This document shows, in pieces, positions 44,244 to 54,056 of a stretch of 64,000 bases of DNA (its first letter is position 1; each line of letters starts with the position of its first letter). The stretch spans positions 1-64,000 of the forward strand of contig NZ_JABBHF010000009.1 of NCBI RefSeq assembly GCF_012910715.1. Reading direction: 5' to 3'. The notes beneath the pieces were generated by a model, which did no database searches, was not told the origin of the DNA, and saw nothing but the letters and a program-made list of their open reading frames with translations. The translations under genes were made by a program, and so were the position numbers. This stretch comes from Flavivirga algicola (lineage in GTDB: Bacteria > Bacteroidota > Bacteroidia > Flavobacteriales > Flavobacteriaceae).

Positions 44244-45353
44244 ATGAGAGTCATAAATAAAATAAAAATCTTCCTCCTTTCTCTGGTGTTTCTATGTTTT
44301 TTTGGATGCCATAATTCAGAGTCAAACAACACAAATTTACAAGCCCCAACAATTACCATCAAACTGGTGGATGAATCTGGAGACTTTGAAGAAGTAAATA
44401 TTGAGGTTGTTGATGTTATGATTAAAATGGATAACAACCATGATAGCGAAAATGAATGGATCTCGCTTAATTCAAATCAAAAAATTATAAACTTACTGGA
44501 TCTTACGGGTGGTGTTCACGAGGTTTTAGTAGATAAATTTCCTATCCCAACTGGGACCTTAAAACAAATAAGACTCGTGTTAGGAGACCATAACACCATT
44601 GTTGTTAAAAATAATTTGGATGTTGGAGAAACTCATGATTTAAAAACCCCAAGTGCCCAACAGTCTGGTTTGAAATTAAAAGTAGATACGGTAATAGAAG
44701 AAGGCTTTACTTATGATTTTGTTATAGATTTCGATGTTGATAAATCTGTTATCATTGCGGGAAAATCTGGAAATATTAACCTAAAGCCTGTTATGAGGGT
44801 AACCACCGCAGTAAGTTCTGGAATTATAGAAGGAACTGTATTACCATCAGACGAACCAGTTGTGGCATCTGTTATAAATACAAAAGAAACACCAGGAACT
44901 GAAGATGACGAGGTTATATCAGCTTATACAAATTATACAGGTGATTTTGCGCTTTGGGGAGTTCCTACCAGAACATACGAAGTTATATTGACACCCATAG
45001 ATTCAAATTCTAAATACAAAGTAACAACTATTGCAGATGTAGAAGTAACCAATGGCGAAATTACAGTTATCGAGCCTGCTATAGAATTGGCTTTAAAAAC
45101 AGGGACAATCACTGGCAAAATACTTAATAAAAATGTGGTGGTAACCGCCTCAACAATAATAGATAGTAACGTGATGAGAGCAGATACCAATACCGAAGGG
45201 GTTTTTCTTCTCGACAATGTGCCGATAGGCGTTTATAAAATCACATTAACACCTGCTAAAGGGTCTGGGCTTGCCATAATAGAATTAAATAATGAAGAAG
45301 TAAGAGAAGATGAAACTAACGATTTAGGAGCTATTACTTTACCCGATGCATAA
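44244..45353 (+). CDS. DUF4382 domain lipoprotein
   Basis: The 369-residue protein has a lipobox signal (FLCFFGCHNSE, Cys near residue 22). Residues 30-195 are a DUF4382 domain (ITIKLVDESGDFEEVNIEVVDVMIK, LDLTGGVHEVLVDKFPIPTGTLKQIRLVLG, VDFDVDKSV, in pieces). Two repeated transthyretin/carboxypeptidase-regulatory-like modules follow (NYTGDFALWGVPTRTYEVILTP and NTEGVFLLDNVPIGVYKITLTP). It is probably a surface or periplasmic lipoprotein of unknown function, transcribed alone and ended by a terminator at 45378. Confidence 0.83.
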   Translation: MRVINKIKIFLLSLVFLCFFGCHNSESNNTNLQAPTITIKLVDESGDFEEVNIEVVDVMIKMDNNHDSENEWISLNSNQKIINLLDLTGGVHEVLVDKFPIPTGTLKQIRLVLGDHNTIVVKNNLDVGETHDLKTPSAQQSGLKLKVDTVIEEGFTYDFVIDFDVDKSVIIAGKSGNINLKPVMRVTTAVSSGIIEGTVLPSDEPVVASVINTKETPGTEDDEVISAYTNYTGDFALWGVPTRTYEVILTPIDSNSKYKVTTIADVEVTNGEITVIEPAIELALKTGTITGKILNKNVVVTASTIIDSNVMRADTNTEGVFLLDNVPIGVYKITLTPAKGSGLAIIELNNEEVREDETNDLGAITLPDA

Positions 45354-45377
45354 AATACATTTTATTTTTAAATATTT

Positions 45378-45407
45378 AAGAGCAGTTTCTTTTGGAGCTG
45401 CTCTTTT
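45378..45407 (+). terminator. Terminator after the DUF4382 gene
   Basis: An 8-bp stem AAGAGCAG / CTGCTCTT with a 12-nt loop runs into TTTT. It lies 25 nt past the stop at 45353. Confidence 0.8.
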
Positions 45408-45532
45408 ACTTTAACCAATTATTAACTGGGCTGACAGAATATTTTAACCTATTCTTAACAGGTTTAGAAGAAAAATTTTAACAATTTGCAATGCTCAAAT
45501 AAGCTTATTATATTCGGGCTTTAAAAAATTAA

Positions 45533-46540
45533 ATGAAGATGCAAGAAACAGGTACAATTGATATTAAGACAATTAATGAGAAAATTGAAAAGGAAAGTGC
45601 TTTTGTTGATTTACTGATGTTAGAAATGAATAAAGTAATCGTAGGTCAAAAGCATATGGTCGAACGCTTACTTATCGGACTATTAGGTCGTGGGCATATT
45701 CTACTTGAAGGTGTTCCAGGGTTAGCAAAAACTTTAGCAATAAACACTTTAGCACAAGCGGTAGACGGAAGTTTTAGTAGAATACAATTCACTCCAGATT
45801 TACTCCCCGCAGATGTCACAGGAACCTTAATATATAATATGAAGGTTAATGATTTCTCAATAAAGAAAGGACCTATATTTGCTAATTTTGTTTTAGCAGA
45901 TGAGATTAATAGGGCCCCGGCTAAAGTACAATCGGCCTTACTTGAAGCCATGCAGGAAAAGCAAGTTACCATTGGTGATGAAACCTTTGTATTAGACAAG
46001 CCATTTTTAGTTATGGCCACACAAAATCCCGTAGAGCAAGAAGGAACCTATCCGTTACCAGAAGCTCAGGTTGACCGTTTTATGTTAAAAACAGTTATTG
46101 ACTATCCAAAGATTGATGAGGAACAAATGATTATGAGAGCAAACCTTAAAGGCGCTTGGGATAAGGTAAATCCTGTAGTTCCTGTTTCCCAAATAATAAA
46201 AGCTCAAGAGGTTGTTCGTGAAGTATACATGGATGAAAAAATAGAAAAATACATTCTGGACATCATATTCGCCACACGATATCCAGAAAAATATAAACTT
46301 GCAGATTTAAAGCCTCTCATTTCTTTTGGGGCATCCCCACGTGGAAGTATCAATTTAGCAACAGCTGCTAAATGTTATGCCTTTATTAAACGTCGAGGTT
46401 ATGTTATTCCAGAAGACGTTCGTGCTGTTGTTTACGATGTATTAAGACATAGAATAGGCATTACCTACGAAGCTGAAGCTGAAAATGTAACTTCGGTAGA
46501 CATTATCAACAAAATTGTAAACGAGATAGAAGTACCTTAA
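45533..46540 (+). CDS. MoxR family AAA+ ATPase of the Bat operon
   Basis: The 335-residue protein has Walker A GVPGLAKT (near residues 59-66), Walker B with LADEINRAP (near 121-130) and the MoxR-typical ALLEAMQEKQVTIGD and ATQNPVEQEGTYPLPEAQVDRFM. It is the ATPase of a MoxR-VWA chaperone-like system. It opens an eight-gene plus-strand operon (MoxR, DUF58, membrane protein, BatA-E) known as the aerotolerance-related Bat operon in Bacteroides; the role in flavobacteria is less certain. Confidence 0.93.
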   Translation: MKMQETGTIDIKTINEKIEKESAFVDLLMLEMNKVIVGQKHMVERLLIGLLGRGHILLEGVPGLAKTLAINTLAQAVDGSFSRIQFTPDLLPADVTGTLIYNMKVNDFSIKKGPIFANFVLADEINRAPAKVQSALLEAMQEKQVTIGDETFVLDKPFLVMATQNPVEQEGTYPLPEAQVDRFMLKTVIDYPKIDEEQMIMRANLKGAWDKVNPVVPVSQIIKAQEVVREVYMDEKIEKYILDIIFATRYPEKYKLADLKPLISFGASPRGSINLATAAKCYAFIKRRGYVIPEDVRAVVYDVLRHRIGITYEAEAENVTSVDIINKIVNEIEVP

Positions 46541-46623
46541 TCAGAACTCCGTGTTCAGTCTACGGTTTGCAATTAAATTAATTGCGGCTGAATACTGGTT
46601 ACTGCATACTGCATACTGAAAAA

Positions 46624-47490
46624 ATGGATACTAAAGAATTACTAAAAAAAGTACGAAAAATAGAGATTAAGACACGTCGTTTGTCTGATCATATATTTGG
46701 AGGCGAATACCATTCGACCTTTAAAGGGCGTGGTATGACTTTTAGTGAAGTACGCCAATACCAATTTGGAGACGATGTTCGAAATATAGACTGGAATGTA
46801 ACGGCACGCTATAATGAGCCTTTTGTAAAAGTTTTTGAAGAAGAGCGCGAGCTTACCATGATGCTCATGGTCGATATTTCTGGTTCTGAACTGTTTGGAA
46901 CAGAACAACAGTTTAAAAACGAAGTAGTTACAGAAATAGCAGCAACATTAGCGTTTTCGGCAACCCAAAACAATGATAAAATTGGGCTTATCCTATTTTC
47001 TGATAATGTAGAACTTTATATTCCACCTAAAAAAGGACGTTCACACGTACTTCGCATTATTCGTGAGCTTATAGAGTTTAAACCCGAAAGTAAACAAACA
47101 AATTTGGCTGAAGCTTTGAAGTTTATGCAAAACGTGATGAAGAAAAAAGCTATTGTGTTTGTATTGTCTGATTTTATTGCAGACGATTATGATCAAACCA
47201 TGAAAATTGTTTCTGGCAAACATGACGTTACGGGCATACGCGTTTATGATAAACACGAGGAAAATATACCCGACTTGGGCATGGTACAAATGGAAGATGA
47301 AGAAACCAGAGAACTCATGTTAGTGAATACCTCATCAAAAAAAGTGAGGCTTAACTATAGTAAATTCTATCATGAAAAAGTAGCCTATTATAAAGAGAGC
47401 TTTACAAAATCTGGAGCAGGGGCCATTGATTGTCGTGTTGATGAAAGCTACGTAAAAAAGCTTCTAGGATATTTTAAAAGAAGAGGATAA
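46624..47490 (+). CDS. DUF58 domain protein of the Bat operon
   Basis: The 288-residue protein has the DUF58 core GRGMTFSEVRQYQFGDDVRNIDWNVTAR near residues 35-62, followed by a VWA-like fold with MLMVDISGSELFGT (a metal-site DxSxS-like motif). It is the usual second gene after moxR and is cytoplasmic. ATG at 46624 is chosen over an upstream TTG-type start whose extra residues come from an intergenic repeat (TACTGCATACTGCATACTG at 46600-46618). Confidence 0.9.
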   Translation: MDTKELLKKVRKIEIKTRRLSDHIFGGEYHSTFKGRGMTFSEVRQYQFGDDVRNIDWNVTARYNEPFVKVFEEERELTMMLMVDISGSELFGTEQQFKNEVVTEIAATLAFSATQNNDKIGLILFSDNVELYIPPKKGRSHVLRIIRELIEFKPESKQTNLAEALKFMQNVMKKKAIVFVLSDFIADDYDQTMKIVSGKHDVTGIRVYDKHEENIPDLGMVQMEDEETRELMLVNTSSKKVRLNYSKFYHEKVAYYKESFTKSGAGAIDCRVDESYVKKLLGYFKRRG

Positions 47491-47530
47491 TTATGTAATG
47501 TTTGGATTGTGTGCAGTCGAAACCTACTTT

Positions 47531-49213
47531 AAAATGAAGAAAATTTATTTAAATATTAAGGAATTAGGAATCAAGGGTCAAGAATCAAGGCGATCTTATC
47601 TTTTTGGTAAGCATATCTTGTTTTGCGTTTTTGTTCTCATCTCTCTCTTCTCTTTTGGTCAAGTTACTTCAGCCATCGATTCTACATCTATAAAAATAGG
47701 CGAGCAAATAACCTATCGTATTCAAGTTGAAACAGATACAACCAGTTTGGTCGTTTTTCCTGAAGGGCAAACATTTTCGCCTTTAGAAATGATCGAATCT
47801 TATGAAGTCGATACCTTAAAAAAGAACGATAAATACAACCTTGTCAAAAAATATGGCTTAACACAATTTGATTCGGGAGCCTATACCATTCCAAGGCAAA
47901 AAATAATTATTGGAGATAAAACATTCTTTACCGATTCTCTAAAAGTTGAAGTTAACAATATCGTTGTAGACACTACAAAACAAGGACTTTACGGTATCAA
48001 ACCTATAATTGAAGTAAAAAAGCCTTCTAGCAACTGGTGGAAATATGTTTTGCTTACGCTTTTAATCATTGGTATTATAGCATTTTTATTGTTTTGGTTT
48101 ATTTGGAGAAAAAAGCCACTAACCGAGGAAGAAGAAATTGCATTGCTTCCTCCATATGACAGAGCCAAATTAGCACTTAAAAAATTAGACGAAAGCCACT
48201 ATTTAGAACACTCCGAAATAAAAGAATACTATTCAGAATTAACAGGCATTATCAGAAAATATTTAGATGAGAAAGTATATGACCATTCTCTAGAAAGTAC
48301 GACCGATGAGCTTGTTAGCAGGCTCCGGTTGCTTAAAGAAGGTAACCAAATTGATTTGAGCCCAGAGACCATTAAAAATATTGAAAGTATTTTAAAACGT
48401 GCCGATTTAGTGAAGTTTGCAAAGTCTGCACCAGATGTAGCATTGGCTGAATTGGATCGAAATACAATTGACAGCGAAATTGATCATGTCAAAGAAGTGT
48501 TACCAGAACCAACAGAGGAAGAGAAGCTTTTAGATGAAAAATATAGGGAAGAATTAGAACGTAAAAAGACACGAAAGAAAATTATTCTAACAATAGCAAT
48601 TAGTTTGTTTTTGCTAATAGCCACCATTGTGGGCTTTTCAATAAAATATGGTTTTAATTATGTAAAGGATACTATTATAGGCCACGATAGCATCGAGCTT
48701 TTAGAGGGCGATTGGGTGTCAAGTGAATATGGCTTTCCTCCAATAACCATTTCAACACCAAAAGTCCTAAAAAGAATGGATGCTGGTATGCCAGAAGAAT
48801 TGGCACAGCAGGTCGATATGACTATGTTTGGTTATGGCAGTTTAATTGACAAGTTTAATATTGTAGTTGCCACTTCCAGATATAAAAACTTAGGAGAAAA
48901 TAAAATAGACATAAAGCAATCTATAGAAGGTAATTTTAAAACACTTGAAGCTGCTGGTGCTAAAAATATTGTCACAAAAAATGAAGAATTTGTTACACCT
49001 AATGGTGCCCAAGGACTAAAAGTTCATGGCACTTTAGATATGCCAGTAGCAAATTCTGAAAAATTTGAAAAAGGGAAGTACGTTATTTTAGCGTTTACAT
49101 CAGAAAATGTAGTACAACAGGTGCTCCTTTTCTGGAAAGAAAGTGATATTTATGCCGATCAAATTGTTGAGCGAATTTTAAATTCAGTAGAACTTAAAAA
49201 AGCAGAGGAATAA
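47531..49213 (+). CDS. Membrane protein of the Bat operon (third gene)
   Basis: The 560-residue protein has a signal sequence ending in SLFSFGQ, then a small BatD-like beta domain (residues about 50-150), a transmembrane helix (NWWKYVLLTLLIIGIIAFLLFWFIW, in pieces), a helical cytoplasmic region (LTEEEEIALLPPYDRAKLALKKLDE...), a second membrane helix (IILTIAISLFLLIATIVGF) and a C-terminal domain of about 170 residues not recognised. It is found at this place in flavobacterial Bat operons. The signal-peptide n-region is unusually long and contains repeat-like DNA. The stop overlaps the BatA start by one base. Confidence 0.75.
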   Translation, partial: KMKKIYLNIKELGIKGQESRRSYLFGKHILFCVFVLISLFSFGQVTSAIDSTSIKIGEQITYRIQVETDTTSLVVFPEGQTFSPLEMIESYEVDTLKKNDKYNLVKKYGLTQFDSGAYTIPRQKIIIGDKTFFTDSLKVEVNNIVVDTTKQGLYGIKPIIEVKKPSSNWWKYVLLTLLIIGIIAFLLFWFIWRKKPLTEEEEIALLPPYDRAKLALKKLDESHYLEHSEIKEYYSELTGIIRKYLDEKVYDHSLESTTDELVSRLRLLKEGNQIDLSPETIKNIESILKRADLVKFAKSAPDVALAELDRNTIDSEIDHVKEVLPEPTEEEKLLDEKYREELERKKTRKKIILTIAISLFLLIATIVGFSIKYGFNYVKDTIIGHDSIELLEGDWVSSEYGFPPITISTPKVLKRMDAGMPEELAQQVDMTMFGYGSLIDKFNIVVATSRYKNLGENKIDIKQSIEGNFKTLEAAGAKNIVTKNEEFVTPNGAQGLKVHGTLDMPVANSEKFEKGKYVILAFTSENVVQQVLLFWKESDIYADQIVERILNSVELKKAEE

Positions 49214-50217
49214 TGTTTGAGGGAATCGAATTTTTAAATAAAGGTTTTTTCTGGTTGTTATTAGCACTTCCATTAGCCATATTATGGTATATTTTTAAGC
49301 ACAAAAAACAAACAGCCGAACTTAAAATATCAAGTTTAAAAGGTTTTAAACTTACTAACTCCTGGTTACCCAAGTTAAAGCACTTTTTATTTGCTTTACG
49401 CCTAATAGCATTGGGGTTACTAATTACGGCCTTAGCAAGACCTCAAACGGTAGATGTCTCTACAAAAACAAAAACCACTAGAGGTATAGACATCGTCATG
49501 GCCATAGATGTCTCGGCAAGTATGTTAGCAAAAGATTTATCTCCTAATAGACTAGAAGCCTTAAAAAAGGTAGCAGCTGAGTTTATTAAAGGCAGACCAA
49601 ATGATAGAATCGGCTTGGTTGAATACGCTGGAGAAAGTTACACAAAAACACCCATAACCAGCGACAAAGCCATTGTAATCCGCTCTTTAAAAAGTATAAA
49701 ATACAATAATATTATTGAGGGAGGAACAGCGATAGGGATGGGCTTGGCTACAGCGGTAAACCGTTTAAAGGATAGTAAAGCAAAAAGCAAAGTCATTATT
49801 TTACTAACAGATGGGGTTAATAACTCAGGATTTATAGACCCCAAAATTGCCAGCGAATTGGCAGTTGAATATGATATAAAGACCTACACTATCGGTTTAG
49901 GAACCAACGGCATGGCATTGTCTCCAGTTGGCATTTTATCTAATGGTGCATTTCAATATGGACGTATTCAGGTAGAGATTGACGAAGAATTATTGAAAGA
50001 AATTGCTGATGTTACCGGGGGTAAATATTTTAGAGCAACCAACAATAGAAAATTAGAAGAAATTTACGACGAAATTAATAAACTGGAAAAAACAGAAATA
50101 GAGGAATTTAAATTTTACAATTACGAGGAGAAGTATCGCTCGTTAGTATTATTTGCAGGGTTATTACTCCTAATAGAATTACTTTTGCGCTTTACAGTTT
50201 TTAGAAGTTTTGTTTAG
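49213..50217 (+). CDS. batA: BatA-like VWA domain membrane protein
   Basis: The 334-residue protein has two N-terminal membrane segments (about 10-27 and 58-76), a VWA domain with MIDAS motif DVSASM at residue 99 and following TDG (LLTDGVNNSG), and a C-terminal membrane segment (SLVLFAGLLLLIELLLRF). The topology places the VWA domain in the periplasm. It shares strand order with the next gene, batB, so the two are paralogues in tandem. Confidence 0.88.
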   Translation: MFEGIEFLNKGFFWLLLALPLAILWYIFKHKKQTAELKISSLKGFKLTNSWLPKLKHFLFALRLIALGLLITALARPQTVDVSTKTKTTRGIDIVMAIDVSASMLAKDLSPNRLEALKKVAAEFIKGRPNDRIGLVEYAGESYTKTPITSDKAIVIRSLKSIKYNNIIEGGTAIGMGLATAVNRLKDSKAKSKVIILLTDGVNNSGFIDPKIASELAVEYDIKTYTIGLGTNGMALSPVGILSNGAFQYGRIQVEIDEELLKEIADVTGGKYFRATNNRKLEEIYDEINKLEKTEIEEFKFYNYEEKYRSLVLFAGLLLLIELLLRFTVFRSFV

Positions 50218-50241
50218 TTCAATATCTGAGTTTAGAAAAAA

Positions 50242-51279
50242 ATGTATCAATTAGAAGAGAAAATATGGTTTTGGGCATTGGGTATTATTCCAGTAATAAT
50301 CCTATTCTTTTTGGTGCTTCAGTTTTGGAAATATAAAGCACAAAGCAAATTTGCCGATAAAAAATTACTCAAAAAATTAAGCCCCAACACGTCCCTTTTT
50401 AAATCAATTTTAAAAATAAGTGTTTTAAGCCTCGCTTTTGCTTGTTTAGCAATTGCCTTGGTAAACCCCAAAATAGGAACAAAACTAGAAACTGTTAAAC
50501 GGGAAGGTGTCGATATTGTTTTTGCCGTTGATGTTTCAAAAAGTATGTTGGCTGAAGATATTGCTCCCAACAGATTGGAAAAATCGAAACAACTTGTTAC
50601 ACAAATTATTAATAATTTGGCAAGTGATCGTATTGGCATCATCGCCTATGCAGGAAAAGCATTTCCGCAATTGCCAATAACAACAGATTACGCATCGGCA
50701 AAAATGTTTTTGCAAAGTATGAATACCGATATGTTGTCTTCACAGGGAACCGCTATAAACGAAGCTATTAAACTGGCAAAAACATATTTTGATGATGAGG
50801 AGCAAACCAACCGCGTGCTCGTTATTATATCGGACGGCGAGGATCATAGTGAAGAAGCAGCAGCCATAGCAGAAGAAGCCAATGAAGAAGGTATCCGTAT
50901 ATTCACTATAGGTGTAGGTGATATAAAAGGTGGGCCTATTCCAGAAAAACGGAATGGGATTGTCCTGAATTACAAAAAAGATAACCAAGGTGAAACCGTA
51001 ATTACACGTTTAAACGAAGAAACCCTAAAAGCGATTGCAGAAGAAGCCAATGGTGCTTATATAAATGGAAAAAACACAAACGATGTTGTAGAAAATATTC
51101 GCAGCATTTTAAATAGCATGGACAAAACAGAGTTTGAGGCCAAACAATTTGCCGATTTTAAGGACCAATTTCAATGGTTTTTAGGCTTTGGGATTTTCTT
51201 TTTGCTTTTAGATGTTTTCTTATTGGAACGAAAAACAGCTTGGTTAAAGAAATTAAATTTATTTAATGAAAATCTTTAA
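50242..51279 (+). CDS. batB: BatB-like VWA domain membrane protein
   Basis: The 345-residue protein has the same plan as BatA: two N-terminal membrane helices, a VWA domain with DVSKSM (residue about 97) and SDGEDHSEEA, and a C-terminal helix (WFLGFGIFFLLLDVFLL). The difference from BatA lies mainly in the C-terminal third. It follows BatA by 24 nt. Confidence 0.88.
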   Translation: MYQLEEKIWFWALGIIPVIILFFLVLQFWKYKAQSKFADKKLLKKLSPNTSLFKSILKISVLSLAFACLAIALVNPKIGTKLETVKREGVDIVFAVDVSKSMLAEDIAPNRLEKSKQLVTQIINNLASDRIGIIAYAGKAFPQLPITTDYASAKMFLQSMNTDMLSSQGTAINEAIKLAKTYFDDEEQTNRVLVIISDGEDHSEEAAAIAEEANEEGIRIFTIGVGDIKGGPIPEKRNGIVLNYKKDNQGETVITRLNEETLKAIAEEANGAYINGKNTNDVVENIRSILNSMDKTEFEAKQFADFKDQFQWFLGFGIFFLLLDVFLLERKTAWLKKLNLFNENL

Positions 51280-51365
51280 CGAGAGTTTTAAAATAATTTG
51301 AATTAAAACTTTTATAAATTTTTTAACGAACAAAAATTTAAGGTTTTATATCTTAGAAATAAAAA

Positions 51366-52205
51366 ATGAAACATATAATATTAATTCTATTAACGTGTAT
51401 GATTTCCATATCTTTTGCTCAAGAAGATAAGGAACAACGGTTAGCTCTAAAAAAAGCTAATGGCTATGTTTATGAAGGAAATAGTTTAATAAACGAAGAT
51501 GATTTTATTTCTGGCGAAATGGCATATAGACAAGCTATTTCTAAGCAGCCTAATACGGTGGCCGGAATTTACAATTTAGGAAATGCCTACTATAAAAAAG
51601 GTAATTACGAAGAAGCATTATACCGTCATGAACAAGCAGCAAAAGCAACTACTTCAAAATCGGAAAAACATAAAGCATATCATAATATTGGCAATATCTT
51701 AATGCAGAATAAAAAATGCAAAGAAGCAGTTGAAGCCTTTAAAAATGCTTTGAGAAATAATCCTACGGATGATGAAACACGTTATAATTTAGGCTTGGCA
51801 AAGATTTGTGCGGAAGAACAAAAAGATCAACAGGACGAAAATAAAGACGACAAGAACAAGGACGACAATAAAGAAGACCAGGACAAGAAAGAGAACGAAG
51901 ACAAAAAAGACAAAGAAGGCGACGATAAAGAAGATAAAAAGGATAAAGGAGACGAGGATAAAAAAGAGGGAGACGATGAAAAGGACGATGAAGGAAAACC
52001 GAAAGACGAAAAGGAGGATAAAGGCAAAGGGGAAGACGACAAGAAGAAAGAACAACAAAAGCCTAAACCTCAGCCTGGACAAATGTCTCCTCAGCAAATA
52101 AAGAACTTATTAGAAGCCATGAACAATCAGGAACAAAAAGTTCAGGAAAAAATGAATGCCGTTAAAGAGAAAGGTGTAAAAATAAAAACAGAAAAAGATT
52201 GGTAA
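51366..52205 (+). CDS. batC: BatC-like TPR protein with an Asp/Lys/Glu-rich tail
   Basis: The 279-residue protein has a signal peptide (ISFAQ near residue 19) and three TPR-like repeats (AGIYNLGNAYYKKGNYEEALYRHEQAAKA, HKAYHNIGNILMQNKKCKEAVEAFKNALRNNP, in pieces). A low-complexity segment of about 85 residues follows (KDDKNKDDNKEDQDKKENED...), then a Pro-rich link and a final helix. TPRs suggest protein docking in the periplasm; the charged segment is probably disordered. It is the third of the batABCDE set. Confidence 0.87.
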   Translation: MKHIILILLTCMISISFAQEDKEQRLALKKANGYVYEGNSLINEDDFISGEMAYRQAISKQPNTVAGIYNLGNAYYKKGNYEEALYRHEQAAKATTSKSEKHKAYHNIGNILMQNKKCKEAVEAFKNALRNNPTDDETRYNLGLAKICAEEQKDQQDENKDDKNKDDNKEDQDKKENEDKKDKEGDDKEDKKDKGDEDKKEGDDEKDDEGKPKDEKEDKGKGEDDKKKEQQKPKPQPGQMSPQQIKNLLEAMNNQEQKVQEKMNAVKEKGVKIKTEKDW

Positions 52206-52279
52206 GCAAAAGAAATATGATTAGCGATTAATGGGAGTTCAAACTTCAAAAAACCGCCAATCGTTGATCGTTAATTGTT

Positions 52280-54055
52280 ATGAGATTTATTAAAAACATA
52301 TCAATATTATTATTTGTACTTACAACAAGTATGGTCACTGCTCAGGTAAAATTTGTAGCCAAAGCAAGTAAACAAAAACTGGGTATTAATGAGCGCTTAC
52401 GTATAGATTTCGAAATGAATAAAGATGGAGATAATTTTAATCCTCCAAGTTTTTCAAATTTCACGGTAGTAGGTGGGCCAAATCAATCTGTAAGCAACTC
52501 ATGGATTAATGGGGTAAGAACTTACAAGAAGACCTATAGTTATTTTTTAGCACCGAAAAAACGCGGTAATTTCACTATAAAACAAGCAAGCATTACCATT
52601 GATGGCGAAACTTATAAAACATTGCCCTTAAAAATTCAGGTCACGGCAGCAGTCGATAAGCCTAAAGACCCGAATGATGCCAATTATATAGCTTCGGAGA
52701 ATATTCATTTAGTTGCAGAGGTTTCAAAAACCAATCCCTATTTAAATGAAGCCATTACAGTTGTTTATAAACTATACGTATCACCTACTATAGCCGTTGA
52801 TAATTGGAATGAGATTGATACTCCGAGATATAACGACTTTTGGAGCCAAAATATAAATACGCAAGGACAAAAAGTACAAAATGGCACATACAATGGTAAA
52901 GATTATCGTTTTTTAATTTTACGAAAAGCCGTATTGTACCCCCAAAAAACAGGCAAACTAAATATAGAACCTTTAAGTCTAGATATTGCTTTACGAGTGC
53001 CCTCTAATAGACGAGATATTTTTGGAAGCCTTTTAATGACACGTGTTAACAAAACGGTTTCTGCAGGAAACAAAACCATTAATGTAAAACCTTTACCAGA
53101 GGTGGGGAAACCAGTAGATTTTGCTGGTGCTGTTGGCGATTTTAAACTAGATGTGATAGCTTCTAAAACAGTATTAGATGCTTCAGAATCATTTCAAATA
53201 AAAGTGGGTGTTAAAGGTAATGGAAACCTAAAACTTTTTAAATTACCCAAAATATCATTGCCAAGTTCTTTAGAAGTTTATGAGCCCGAACATAAAGAGC
53301 AGGTAAAAACAAACCTATCGGGAATGAGGGGTAGTATTTCAGATAGCTATACCGTGGTGCCTCAATACAAAGGTAAATATCCAATACCAAGCATTTCCTT
53401 TTCGTATTTCGATTTAAAAACAGAAACTTATAAACGATTATCATCAGAGGAAATCGTTATTGATGTTTTAAGTGGACCTACAAACAATGCCAACGAAACT
53501 TCTAATGGAAATATTGTAAACAATGCCAAGCAGCGTGTTGTTTTAAATAACGATCAATTTGCTTTTATTAAAACCAAGACAAATTTTATTAGTACCAAGG
53601 CTACTTATTTCTTTAAAACAAATTTATTTTGGAGCTTACTATTATTACCGTTTTTAGCAATCCCCTTGGCTATTGTTATTCGTAAGAAAAAAGCAAGTAG
53701 AGATGCCGATGTATACGGCAATAGAATTAGGAAAGCAGATAAATTGGCAAAAAAATATTTAAGCAACGCCAAAAAATCACTCGGCAAAAAAGAAGCTTTT
53801 TATATTGCTCTAGAAAAGGCATTACATAATTATTTAAAAGCGAGATTGCATATTGAAACGAACGATTTAAGTAAAGATAGAATTAATAACTTGCTAAAAG
53901 AAAAACAAGTTGATGAAGGAACAATAAAAGATTTTATTGCCATTGTAGAAAATTGTGAATTAGCGAGATATACACCAATAGATATTGTTACCATGCAGGA
54001 AGATTACGATAAAGCAGCAAAAACAATTTCTTTAATAGATAAACAGGCACGTTAA
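52280..54055 (+). CDS. batD: BatD family protein
   Basis: The 591-residue protein has a signal peptide (VTAQ near residue 22). Beta-sandwich repeats follow: VKFVAKASKQKLGINERLRIDFEMNKDGDNFNPPSFSNF (in pieces), FTIKQASITIDGETYKTLPLKIQV, YLNEAITVVYKLYVSP and VKGNGNLKLFKLPKISLP. A membrane helix (FKTNLFWSLLLLPFLAIPLAIVI, in pieces, near 445-468) and a helical cytoplasmic tail finish the protein. It is the standard BatD layout. The 3' end is 1 nt from the BatE start. Confidence 0.9.
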   Translation: MRFIKNISILLFVLTTSMVTAQVKFVAKASKQKLGINERLRIDFEMNKDGDNFNPPSFSNFTVVGGPNQSVSNSWINGVRTYKKTYSYFLAPKKRGNFTIKQASITIDGETYKTLPLKIQVTAAVDKPKDPNDANYIASENIHLVAEVSKTNPYLNEAITVVYKLYVSPTIAVDNWNEIDTPRYNDFWSQNINTQGQKVQNGTYNGKDYRFLILRKAVLYPQKTGKLNIEPLSLDIALRVPSNRRDIFGSLLMTRVNKTVSAGNKTINVKPLPEVGKPVDFAGAVGDFKLDVIASKTVLDASESFQIKVGVKGNGNLKLFKLPKISLPSSLEVYEPEHKEQVKTNLSGMRGSISDSYTVVPQYKGKYPIPSISFSYFDLKTETYKRLSSEEIVIDVLSGPTNNANETSNGNIVNNAKQRVVLNNDQFAFIKTKTNFISTKATYFFKTNLFWSLLLLPFLAIPLAIVIRKKKASRDADVYGNRIRKADKLAKKYLSNAKKSLGKKEAFYIALEKALHNYLKARLHIETNDLSKDRINNLLKEKQVDEGTIKDFIAIVENCELARYTPIDIVTMQEDYDKAAKTISLIDKQAR

Positions 54056-54056
54056 G

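Noticed and set aside
51789-52101. Several 70-100-codon open frames around the batC charged block
   Set aside because: They arise from the A/G-rich low-complexity DNA and have no start context or family.
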